Shown: positions 1-6,384 of the stretch, piece by piece
Layout of the letters: every line of letters begins with the position of its first letter
Position numbering within the stretch: position 1 is the stretch's first letter
Origin: Desulfocapsa sulfexigens
GTDB lineage: Bacteria; Desulfobacterota; Desulfobulbia; Desulfobulbales; Desulfocapsaceae
DNA: 7,723 bases
Reading direction: 5' to 3'
Assembly (NCBI GenBank): GCA_020721165.1
Contig: DYNG01000027.1
Location: forward strand, 1-7,723
The notes under the pieces: generated by a model
Seen by the model: the letters and a program-made list of their open reading frames with translations, nothing else
What the model was told of the DNA's origin: nothing
Databases searched by the model: none
Made by a program: the position numbers and the translations under genes

Positions 1-75
1 GTGGGCGCAGTAGGACTCGAACCTACGACCGACCGGTTATGAGCCGGTGGCTCTAACCAACTGAGCTATACGCCC
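1..75 (-). tRNA. tRNA with CAU anticodon (elongator Met or Ile2), 3' end cut by window edge
   Basis: Read on the minus strand from base 75, the sequence folds as a full cloverleaf. The acceptor GGGCGTA pairs with TGCGCCC (one G-T wobble), the D stem is GCTC/GAGC, the anticodon stem is ACCGG/CCGGT around loop CTCATAA, and the T arm is GTAGG-TTCGAGT-CCTAC. The discriminator is A, and the first C of a probable encoded CCA is the last visible base. The anticodon CAT lies at 39-41. It is not initiator tRNA: the first acceptor pair is a normal G-C and the anticodon stem lacks the three G-C pairs of tRNA-fMet. CAU can decode AUG (Met) or, after lysidine modification by TilS, AUA (Ile2). The CTCATAA loop and the T arm resemble Ile2 species as I remember them, but I cannot settle the identity by eye. 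Confidence 0.95.
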
Positions 76-119
76 TGTGCTATCAATACGAATGCAAATT
101 GCGGTTGATAAAAACTCGA

Positions 120-149
120 ATTATACGAGATTGTCCTGTTTTTTGTCAA
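120..149 (-). promoter_or_regulatory. Consensus sigma-70 promoter for the tRNA
   Basis: On the minus strand TTGACA (144-149) and TATAAT (120-125) are separated by 18 bp. Both hexamers match the consensus perfectly. Transcription would start near 113, giving a leader of about 38 nt before the tRNA 5' end at 75. The tRNA can therefore be made independently of the aspS operon upstream. The -35 element falls in the loop side of an inverted repeat (133-165), and the -10 element lies between short CTCG/CGAG inverted copies (115-118 and 126-129). Confidence 0.8.
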
Positions 150-165
150 CACAAAAAAACAGGAC
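133..165 (-). other. Inverted repeat / hairpin between aspS and the tRNA, overlapping the promoter
   Basis: GTCCTG followed by a T run (133-146) is the inverse of an A run followed by CAGGAC (151-165), with a 4-base loop and one bulged A. The predicted stem is about 14 bp. It lies about 50 bp beyond the aspS stop codon, where a transcript terminator would be expected. However, no T tract follows the stem on either strand, so it is not a canonical intrinsic terminator. It may act as an RNA 3'-end stabilising or processing structure, a weak terminator, or an operator, since it contains the tRNA promoter's -35 element. Confidence 0.55.
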
Positions 166-214
166 TTCAAAAAAGGTCGTCAAGGTTTGGAGATTCAGAA
201 AATTCGAACCCTTA

Positions 215-1999
215 TCATTCCTTCCAGTCTGGCCGCAGATGCAGTTCGGTGAGCTGTTTACGGGCCACGGACGAGGGGGCCTCAGTCAGCGGGCAGGTGG
301 CCTTCTGGGTCTTGGGGAAGGCGATGACATCACGAATGGAGTCACTGCCGGTAATTAGCATCATCAGGCGGTCCAGGCCAAAGGCCAAGCCGCCATGAGG
401 GGGAGCGCCAAGTTCCAGGGCCCGCAGGAGAAAGCCGAATTTGTCCTGGGCCTCTTCTTCAGAAATACCGAGCACGGAGAGAACCCGACTCTGCATGGCC
501 CGCTGATGGATACGGATGGAACCGCCGCCGATCTCGGTGCCATTGAGCACCAGGTCATAGGCCCGGCTGTAAACCGCGCCGGGGTTTGTCTCCAGCTTGT
601 CCGCATCTTCTTCTTTGGGAGCGGTGAAGGGGTGATGCAGGGCCTGGTAGCGTTTTTCCTTTTCATCATATTCCACCAGAGGAAAATCGGTGACCCAGAT
701 AAAGTTGAAGGCCTCGGGCTGCAATAAGCCCAGGCGGCGGGCCAGTTCCAGCCGCAATTCTGCCAGAACCTGCAACACCACCGTCTTTTTATCGGCCCCG
801 AAAAAGAGCAGATCGCCCTCCTCGGCCTCCAAAGCGGCGGCGATGGTCGCCCGCTCCTCGTCACTGAAGAACTTGGCGATGGGCGACTGCCACTCCCCAT
901 TTTCCTTCATCTTCACCCAGGCCAGCCCCTTGGCCCCAAACTGGGCGACAAAAGCAGTCAGATCATCGAGATCCTTGCGCGAAAAATGGGCGCACCCCTT
1001 GGCATTGATGGCGCGGACAATGCCGCCTTCATCGGCAATGGCCCGGAAGACCTTGAAGCTACAGGAGCGGGCAATGGCGGTCAGATCGGTTAACTCAAAG
1101 CCGAAACGGGTATCGGGGCGGTCGGTGCCAAAACGACTCATTGCTTCATCATAGGACATGCGGCCAAAGGGCGGGGCTACTTCCAGGCCCAGAGTCTCCT
1201 TGAACAACCTGGCAATCATGCCTTCAGTGATGGTAATAATCTGCTCTTCATCCACAAAAGAGAGCTCCATATCAATCTGGGTGAATTCCGGCTGGCGGTC
1301 GGCCCGCAGGTCTTCATCACGGAAACATTTGACTATCTGGTAATAGCGATCCATGCCCGCAATCATCAAGAGCTGCTTGAAAAGCTGTGGCGACTGGGGC
1401 AGGGCGTAAAATTTACCGGCGCTGACCCGGCTGGGCACCAGATAATCGCGGGCCCCTTCCGGGGTGGAGCGGGTGAGCATGGGGGTTTCAAATTCAAGAA
1501 AATTGTTTTCGTTGAGATAGGAGCGAATGGCCTGCACCGCCTGATGGCGCATGACCAGCTTGGCGGCCATGGCCGGTCGGCGCAGATCGAGGTAGCGATA
1601 TTGCAGTCGCAGGGTGTCGGAGACCTCAAGGTCTTCATCCAGGGGAAAGGGCGGCGTTTCACTGGTGTTGAGAATCCGCAGTTCATCCACGATAATCTCA
1701 ATGGCGCCGGTGGCCAGCTTGGGATTCTCCATCCCTTCAAGACGGGCCACGACGCGGCCCCGCAGGGCCAGAACCCATTCGCTCCGCAGTTGGTGGGCCT
1801 TGGCGTGAACCTCAGGATTGATTTCAGGATTGAAGACGATCTGGGTCAGACCATGACGGTCCCGCAGGTCAATAAAAATAACGCCGCCGTGGTCTCGGCG
1901 CCGCAAAACCCAGCCCATGAGCACGACTTCCTCACCGATATGTCCCTTGCCAAGATCGTTGCAGAAGTGGGTTCTGCGTAAATTTCCCATTGATTCCAT
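215..1999 (-). CDS. aspS: Aspartyl-tRNA synthetase, probably non-discriminating (Asp/Asn)
   Basis: Class II synthetase that attaches aspartate to tRNA-Asp in the cytoplasm. The 594-residue length is normal for the bacterial type. The N-terminal OB-fold anticodon-binding domain covers about residues 1-115. The catalytic core has the aspartate-site QSPQLFKQ (about 202-209), motif 2 FRDEDLRADRQPEFTQID (226-243) and motif 3 with GLDR (541-544). The bacterial GAD insertion lies at about 290-420. His37 in RRRDHGG and Gly89 in LEGMENP match the residues known from non-discriminating AspRS (H31 and G81 in Pseudomonas aeruginosa), where discriminating E. coli AspRS has Leu and Lys. This suggests it also makes Asp-tRNA(Asn) for GatCAB. 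Two in-frame ATGs (1999 and 1990) are possible starts and neither has a strong Shine-Dalgarno. It is probably the last protein gene of a hisS-DUF262-aspS operon. Confidence 0.97.
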   Translation of the reverse strand: MESMGNLRRTHFCNDLGKGHIGEEVVLMGWVLRRRDHGGVIFIDLRDRHGLTQIVFNPEINPEVHAKAHQLRSEWVLALRGRVVARLEGMENPKLATGAIEIIVDELRILNTSETPPFPLDEDLEVSDTLRLQYRYLDLRRPAMAAKLVMRHQAVQAIRSYLNENNFLEFETPMLTRSTPEGARDYLVPSRVSAGKFYALPQSPQLFKQLLMIAGMDRYYQIVKCFRDEDLRADRQPEFTQIDMELSFVDEEQIITITEGMIARLFKETLGLEVAPPFGRMSYDEAMSRFGTDRPDTRFGFELTDLTAIARSCSFKVFRAIADEGGIVRAINAKGCAHFSRKDLDDLTAFVAQFGAKGLAWVKMKENGEWQSPIAKFFSDEERATIAAALEAEEGDLLFFGADKKTVVLQVLAELRLELARRLGLLQPEAFNFIWVTDFPLVEYDEKEKRYQALHHPFTAPKEEDADKLETNPGAVYSRAYDLVLNGTEIGGGSIRIHQRAMQSRVLSVLGISEEEAQDKFGFLLRALELGAPPHGGLAFGLDRLMMLITGSDSIRDVIAFPKTQKATCPLTEAPSSVARKQLTELHLRPDWKE

Positions 2000-2037
2000 A
2001 AGGTTCTCAAATATTTGTGAATAAAGAATTTTTCTTA

Positions 2038-3822
2038 TTAAAGCGAGTGGTAATATGCTTTAATTTTTGCTGCCATAAGCTTGCGCCTTACCACAAGAAA
2101 ATCATTGTAATCGTCAATGTCCATCTGCCGAATTTCTGGAGGGACGCAATTCATTTCCAGGTTGTCTAAAAGTTGCTGTTCACTTGAAATTCCACTTAAT
2201 TGCTGGTTATTGTTTTGCTTTTGTAAATTAACAACTGCAAAGTAGTCTTTCGGGGGCTTGTTGCCGATCTTGATGTTAATCTCCGATTGCATATATACAT
2301 AATTGGCAATCTGATTGTATTTGCCCCTGTCCAAGCCCTTCTTTTTCAGATAATCCCTTGGAAAGAGATGATGAATATCTCCACGGAGCGAAATCAAATC
2401 GCTGACTAACACATCTCTTGATAAAAACCCTTTGTCATTGGCTTTAACCTGTGCAGCCAAGAAAACATGAAAGTATGGACTACTTGCAACTGATGTGTCT
2501 AAGCTTTGCGGCAAGGATGCGCTCCAAAATGCCTCCGAAAGTTCGCCTTCCTCTTTTTCTTTGAGATATTCGTCAAACGGTTTCTGAGAGATCTGCTTAA
2601 TATCATAGTCAAACACGCTCTCCGGTGATCCAGAATAACGACCTGTCAAAATGGAATAGACCAACCATCGCCGAACAAAGCTTTCAATTGCAACGGAATT
2701 AACTTCCAGTTCCTTTAGTTTGAGATAGACAATATAGGCAAAATTAACTGCATTTTGAGAGCGAACAAGTTTTGGTGAAATAAAGCCAGCTGACTTTATT
2801 ATCATCAAGAAGCGTTTGAAGTTTGTTTCGTTGATAAAATTGTAAACCCCTGTTGTCAACAAAGCAAAGGAGCGCTCGGCGATAGTGGCTTCATAGCTTC
2901 GCGTTTCAAAGTTTCTACCTGATAACAAGCTTACCAAATCAGCAAGTCGCCCCCTGTTGAATTGTGTCGTAAAGGCTACACGAATAAGGTCGTTATAATC
3001 GGGGTCATACAAATCCTCATTTTCAGATTTAAGCCACTGTATTTTCTTGAAAAATTCAGTTTTGGCAAAATCTTCGTCATTGTCAACAATATGCTTGTAG
3101 AACTCAGGCGCAACGGCCAGATGACAGAAGTAATCAATAGCCTTTCGCAATTCATTGCCATTGTACTCAGTGTTAGAGGCAATTTTACTCATGACAAAAT
3201 CTGCTTGACTGAGAACAACGCCTTTAGAATTTATACGAATAAAAATTTCTGTAACAGTTTCAATGTCTAAGTCTGGTGAAAGCTCGATAAGTCCAATCTG
3301 TTTTTTGGGAATATTCACCAAGCTTGACAAGGCATTACGCACTTGTTTTTTGTCGGCGTCAGGATTGCGTTCAAAATAATGATCTGCGATTTCAAAAAGA
3401 TCCCCATTGATCGCTTCAGAAATATCATGAATCCAGGTAGTATCTTTGAGAATAGCCGGATTTTGAACTTCGAATCTTTCGTCAATAGGGTGAAAGGCAA
3501 TTTTTATCTTTACTCGTTGGTATATTTTATTAACGACATGCTTCCCAAGAATTGCCGCTGTTAAAGCTGTTATCCGTTGTTGTCCATCTATGAGGATTTT
3601 TTTGCCTTCACTTAAACGACCGTCCTTCAACTTGATATGGGGGTTTCTCCAAGCAATAACATACCCAACGGGATAACCTTGATACAAACTGTCCATTAAA
3701 TCGCGAACCTTTGAGCTATCCCAGACGAAAGGCCTTTGAATTTCAGGAATGGCAATTTCTCCTGAATTTACCCAGGACAAAAGAGTCTCAATTAAATGTT
3801 GATTGACCGCGTATTTTTGCAT
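2038..3822 (-). CDS. DUF262/GmrSD-like protein with C-terminal HNH-like region (putative type IV restriction enzyme)
   Basis: A 594-residue soluble protein with no signal peptide or membrane segment. The N-terminal DUF262 (ParB/Srx-like nuclease-type) domain shows IPEIQRPFVW (25-34), the signature DGQQR (79-83) and the family block EIFIRINSKGVVLSQADF (192-209). The C-terminal part has IHHLFPRDYL (483-492), then N503, N507 and N516 and IGNKPPKDYF (519-528), resembling the DUF1524/HNH His-Asn nuclease of GmrSD proteins. In that family the N domain handles NTP and the C domain cleaves modified phage DNA. Function here is inferred by family; partner-free action and target are unknown. The gene lies 32 bp after hisS and 38 bp before aspS on the same strand. 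It is far richer in A+T than both neighbours, which suggests horizontal acquisition. The ATG start has only a weak purine-rich leader (AAAAAAGATAG). Both hallmark motif sets are intact, so it appears functional. Confidence 0.88.
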   Translation of the reverse strand: MQKYAVNQHLIETLLSWVNSGEIAIPEIQRPFVWDSSKVRDLMDSLYQGYPVGYVIAWRNPHIKLKDGRLSEGKKILIDGQQRITALTAAILGKHVVNKIYQRVKIKIAFHPIDERFEVQNPAILKDTTWIHDISEAINGDLFEIADHYFERNPDADKKQVRNALSSLVNIPKKQIGLIELSPDLDIETVTEIFIRINSKGVVLSQADFVMSKIASNTEYNGNELRKAIDYFCHLAVAPEFYKHIVDNDEDFAKTEFFKKIQWLKSENEDLYDPDYNDLIRVAFTTQFNRGRLADLVSLLSGRNFETRSYEATIAERSFALLTTGVYNFINETNFKRFLMIIKSAGFISPKLVRSQNAVNFAYIVYLKLKELEVNSVAIESFVRRWLVYSILTGRYSGSPESVFDYDIKQISQKPFDEYLKEKEEGELSEAFWSASLPQSLDTSVASSPYFHVFLAAQVKANDKGFLSRDVLVSDLISLRGDIHHLFPRDYLKKKGLDRGKYNQIANYVYMQSEINIKIGNKPPKDYFAVVNLQKQNNNQQLSGISSEQQLLDNLEMNCVPPEIRQMDIDDYNDFLVVRRKLMAAKIKAYYHSL

Positions 3823-3854
3823 CTATCTTTTTTCGATCATCGCCAAATTATGGT

Positions 3855-5105
3855 TCAGCTTCGTATTATTGCCCGTATCGTTGCTGCCGCATCCGGTAAG
3901 GCTATTTCCTGTTGTTCCTGGGTGTTCATGTTTCTGAGCAGGGCCTGGCCGCTGGCCAGTTCTTGGTCGCCCAGGATGAGAACAAAGGCCGCCCCGGCCT
4001 TGCCGGCCTGTTTCATCTGGCTTTTCAGGCTGCGGCCCTCATGATCCATGGCCACCCGCATCCCGCCCTGGCGCAGGGCATGGGTCAGGGCAAAGGCGTG
4101 ACGGCAGGGGTGTTCGCCGATACCGGCGACAAACAGATCAAGGCCGGCGCCGACGGCCTTGGCGGCCTGCTGTTGCAGGAGCAAGACCAGCCGTTCCATG
4201 CCCAGGGCAAAACCGATGCCCGGCGCCGGCGGGCCTCCCAATTGCTCAATGAGACCATCATAGCGGCCCCCGGCCCCGACGGCGGCTTGAGCCCCCAAGT
4301 CTCCGGTAATGAACTCAAAGGTGGTTCGGCAATAATAGTCCAGGCCTCGCACCATAAATTTATTGAGGCGGTAAGGGATTTCCAATTGCTTCAAACCCTC
4401 CTGAACCGCGTGAAAATGGCTGGCACAGTCGTCACAGAGATGGGTGTGCAGAGAAGGGGCGTCGGCCACCTGCGCGCGGCAGTCCGGGTTTTTGCAGTCA
4501 AGAACCCGCAAAGGGTTGGTCGTGCAACGGCGTTTGCAATCATTGCAGAGGGCGGCATGACGATCCCTGAGAAAATTGAGCAGGTTGGCGCGAAAGGCGG
4601 GGCGACAGGCCGGACATCCCAGCGAATTCAGCTCCAGGGACACGGCAAGGCCCAATTCCACCAACAACGAGGCTCCCAGGGCCATCAGCTCGGCATCGGC
4701 CAGGGGGCTGGCCGACCCCAGAACCTCGACATCCAGTTGATGAAATTGTCGCAAGCGGCCTTTCTGGGGTCGCTCGTGACGAAACATGGGGCCAATGGTG
4801 AATAGTCGCTGCACGGGTTTCTGTACCAGCAGGCCATGTTCAATGACGGCTCGGAGCAGGGAGGCCGTGGCCTCAGGCCGCATGGTTATCTGCTTGTCAA
4901 CAAAAGAGTACATCTCTTTTTCAACAATATCCGTACATTCACCAATCGCCCTGGCAAAAAGATCGGTATGTTCCAGAATGGGCAGGCGAATTTCGGAAAA
5001 ATTGAAGCGGGCAAAGATATCGCGGGCTACGCTCTCAACCCTTTGCCACAGCTCCACCTCGCCGGGCAGTATGTCCTTAAAGCCGTTCAAGGCCTTGATA
5101 TTCAC
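3855..5105 (-). CDS. hisS: Histidyl-tRNA synthetase
   Basis: Class II synthetase that charges tRNA-His with histidine in the cytoplasm; 416 residues is typical for bacterial HisRS. It has motif 2 FRHERPQKGRLRQFHQLD (108-125), the histidine-binding HisA block GLDYYCRTTFEF (254-265) with the catalytic-type Arg260, the HisB block GAGGRYDGL (277-285) and motif 3 GIGFALGMERL (296-306). The anticodon-binding alpha/beta domain runs from about 320 to the end. The insertion domain is cysteine-rich (C164, C167, C187, C190, C194, C204, C209, C224, C227), with three CxxC pairs that could bind zinc; similar cysteines occur in related HisRS proteins as I recall them. The start is GTG at 5105, chosen because a strong GGGAGGA lies 7 bases upstream and the N terminus MNIKALNGFKDILP fits the family. 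It is the first gene of the minus-strand operon. Confidence 0.97.
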   Translation of the reverse strand: MNIKALNGFKDILPGEVELWQRVESVARDIFARFNFSEIRLPILEHTDLFARAIGECTDIVEKEMYSFVDKQITMRPEATASLLRAVIEHGLLVQKPVQRLFTIGPMFRHERPQKGRLRQFHQLDVEVLGSASPLADAELMALGASLLVELGLAVSLELNSLGCPACRPAFRANLLNFLRDRHAALCNDCKRRCTTNPLRVLDCKNPDCRAQVADAPSLHTHLCDDCASHFHAVQEGLKQLEIPYRLNKFMVRGLDYYCRTTFEFITGDLGAQAAVGAGGRYDGLIEQLGGPPAPGIGFALGMERLVLLLQQQAAKAVGAGLDLFVAGIGEHPCRHAFALTHALRQGGMRVAMDHEGRSLKSQMKQAGKAGAAFVLILGDQELASGQALLRNMNTQEQQEIALPDAAATIRAIIRS

Positions 5106-5112
5106 AGAGCGC

Positions 5113-5119
5113 TCCTCCC
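5113..5119 (-). promoter_or_regulatory. Shine-Dalgarno of hisS
   Basis: The minus-strand sequence GGGAGGA ends 7 bases before the GTG at 5105. It is the strongest ribosome binding site in the minus-strand operon and decides the GTG start. The DUF262 and aspS starts downstream have only weak purine stretches. Confidence 0.8.
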
Positions 5120-5169
5120 TTCTTTCCGGTCCACGATCCTTGTTTGTAAATGACGCATAAAAGGAACGA

Positions 5170-5198
5170 AATTAACTGCAATTCCAGAAAAAAGTCAA
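5170..5198 (-). promoter_or_regulatory. Candidate sigma-70 promoter of the hisS operon
   Basis: On the minus strand TTGACT (5193-5198, one mismatch from consensus) is followed after 17 bp by TTAATT (5170-5175, a weak -10 with three matches). Position and spacing suit a promoter about 65 bp upstream of the hisS start. The weak -10 leaves this uncertain. Confidence 0.4.
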
Positions 5199-5298
5199 GG
5201 ATGGCGCGGGTGAGGGTCATAAAATCACCATTTTACCTGCTAAATTTGATCTCTCCGCCCTTTCTCATCCTCTTTTTTATACTTTCCTGCGGCAATGC

Positions 5299-5327
5299 TT
5301 GACAAAACATGGTAATGACGACATTGT
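5299..5327 (+). promoter_or_regulatory. Candidate sigma-70 promoter of the flavoenzyme-pcnB unit
   Basis: A perfect -35 TTGACA (5299-5304) is followed after 17 bp by CATTGT (5322-5327), a -10 with three consensus matches. It lies about 40 bp upstream of the ATG at 5369, giving a short leader. It is divergent from the candidate hisS promoter, so the 263-bp gap probably serves both directions. Confidence 0.4.
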
Positions 5328-5368
5328 TCCTTTTATTTACCTGACCAAATCCTTGCGGGAGCCTTTCC

Positions 5369-6355
5369 ATGAAATTACCAGAGCTGAAAATCGGCAGGTT
5401 TACTGCCAGAATCCCTTTGATTCAGGGTGGCATGTCCATTCGGGTGTCCACGGCCGCCCTGGCCATTCCGGTTGCCAATTGCGGCGGCATAGGGGTTATC
5501 GGGGGATCTGCCTTGCCAGTGGCCGAGTTGCAGGCGGATATCCGCAAGGCCAAGGCCGGAACCACAGGGGTGGTGGCGGTCAATATCATGTACGCGATGA
5601 AGGATTTTTACAATCTGGTCATAGGCTCCATTGAGGCCGGTGTGGATATGATCTTTACCGGGGCCGGATTTTCCCGTGATATCTTCAAGATTGGTCAGGA
5701 ACACAATATTCCCATTGTCATGATCGTCTCGACCCCGGGCATTGCCAAACTGGCCGAGAAACTGGGGGCCTCCGCCATCGTGGTGGAGGCGTGCGAGGCC
5801 GGTGGTCATCTGGGCACGGATCGCCCCCTGCGGGAGATCTTTCCGCCCATTCGGGAGGTCATTAGCAAGGTGCCGCTGATCGCCGCCGGCGGCATCACCA
5901 ATGGCTATGAGATGGCTGAAATGATGGACAAATACGGGGCGGATGGAATCCAGATTGCCTCCCGTTTCGTCCTGAGTGAAGAGTGTGATGTGGCCGACAG
6001 TTTCAAGCAGACATTTCTCAATGCCAAAAAAGAGGACATTGTCCTCACCTCCTCACCGGTGGGGATGCCGGGGCGGGCCATCAACACCCCCTTTATTCAG
6101 GCCATGGCGCGGGGAGAAGATGTTTCCACCAAGAGGTGCGATTATAAGTGCCTGAAAAAATGTGATCATCACTACTGTATCAGTGAGCGATTACGAATGT
6201 CCAGGGACGGCAATGTGGAAGAGGGCCTGGTCTTTTCGGGAGCCAATACTTACAAGATGAAAGAGATTCTGCCGGTGGCTGAAATTTTCCGCCAGTTTGT
6301 GACCCAGGCTGAATCGGTGTATAAAGAAGGCCGGGGCTTTGCTCCGACCGTGTGA
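5369..6355 (+). CDS. Nitronate monooxygenase / FabK-like FMN enzyme with C-terminal Cys cluster
   Basis: A 328-residue TIM-barrel flavoprotein of the 2-nitropropane dioxygenase family, expected in the cytoplasm with FMN. The N terminus has IPLIQGGMS (15-23), followed by the Gly-rich NCGGIGVIGG (37-46). EACEAGGHLG (140-149) carries the His147 used as catalytic base in NMO and FabK relatives. The phosphate-binding region is IAAGGI (171-176), followed by GADGIQIASRF (190-200). Near the C terminus four cysteines (C257, C261, C265, C270) form the pattern RCDYKCLKKCDHHYC, which could hold a metal or Fe-S centre; similar clusters occur in some anaerobe relatives. The family oxidises nitronates or reduces enoyl-ACP, and the sequence alone does not decide which. 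The ATG at 5369 has GGGAG 7 bases upstream. pcnB follows 29 bp after the stop codon. Confidence 0.9.
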   Translation: MKLPELKIGRFTARIPLIQGGMSIRVSTAALAIPVANCGGIGVIGGSALPVAELQADIRKAKAGTTGVVAVNIMYAMKDFYNLVIGSIEAGVDMIFTGAGFSRDIFKIGQEHNIPIVMIVSTPGIAKLAEKLGASAIVVEACEAGGHLGTDRPLREIFPPIREVISKVPLIAAGGITNGYEMAEMMDKYGADGIQIASRFVLSEECDVADSFKQTFLNAKKEDIVLTSSPVGMPGRAINTPFIQAMARGEDVSTKRCDYKCLKKCDHHYCISERLRMSRDGNVEEGLVFSGANTYKMKEILPVAEIFRQFVTQAESVYKEGRGFAPTV

Positions 6356-6384
6356 GTTGGTAAACCCCTCTCTTCCTATCCCTG

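Larger units (their letters stand above)
5106..5368. other. Divergent intergenic region between hisS and the flavoenzyme gene
   Basis: 263 bp with no convincing gene on either strand. It holds the hisS Shine-Dalgarno, the two candidate divergent promoters described separately and, in between, an imperfect inverted repeat (5215-5237, GGT-bulge-AAAAT against ATTTTACC). I see no tRNA, riboswitch or T-box core: no recognisable specifier stem or AGGGTGGNACCGCG-type sequence is present upstream of hisS. Confidence 0.6.

Noticed and set aside
364..900. Minus-strand 178-codon frame within aspS
   Set aside because: It overlaps AspRS in a shifted frame; the Pro/Trp/Arg-rich product is typical of an out-of-frame translation of G+C-rich coding DNA.
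2006..2021. Near-palindrome around CAAATATTTG between the DUF262 gene and aspS
   Set aside because: Short and A+T-rich with one mismatch; it could be chance in an A+T-rich gap, and no terminator T tract or operator family is recognisable.
2024..2037. AAGAA/TTCTT mini-hairpin after the DUF262 stop codon as a terminator
   Set aside because: Only five A-T-rich pairs; too weak to terminate and too close to aspS, which needs read-through.
2000..2120. A separate promoter for aspS at the 3' end of the DUF262 gene
   Set aside because: A+T-rich DNA offers several loose -10-like strings (for example CATATT) but no -35 at a proper distance.
3912..4805. Long plus-strand open frame of 297 codons opposite hisS
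   Set aside because: It is the antisense shadow of a clearly recognisable HisRS in G+C-rich DNA, and its translation shows no family resemblance.
5215..5237. Imperfect hairpin in the divergent region as a terminator or riboswitch
   Set aside because: Short A+T-rich stem with a 3-base bulge and no known riboswitch core; no gene ends nearby that would need a terminator.
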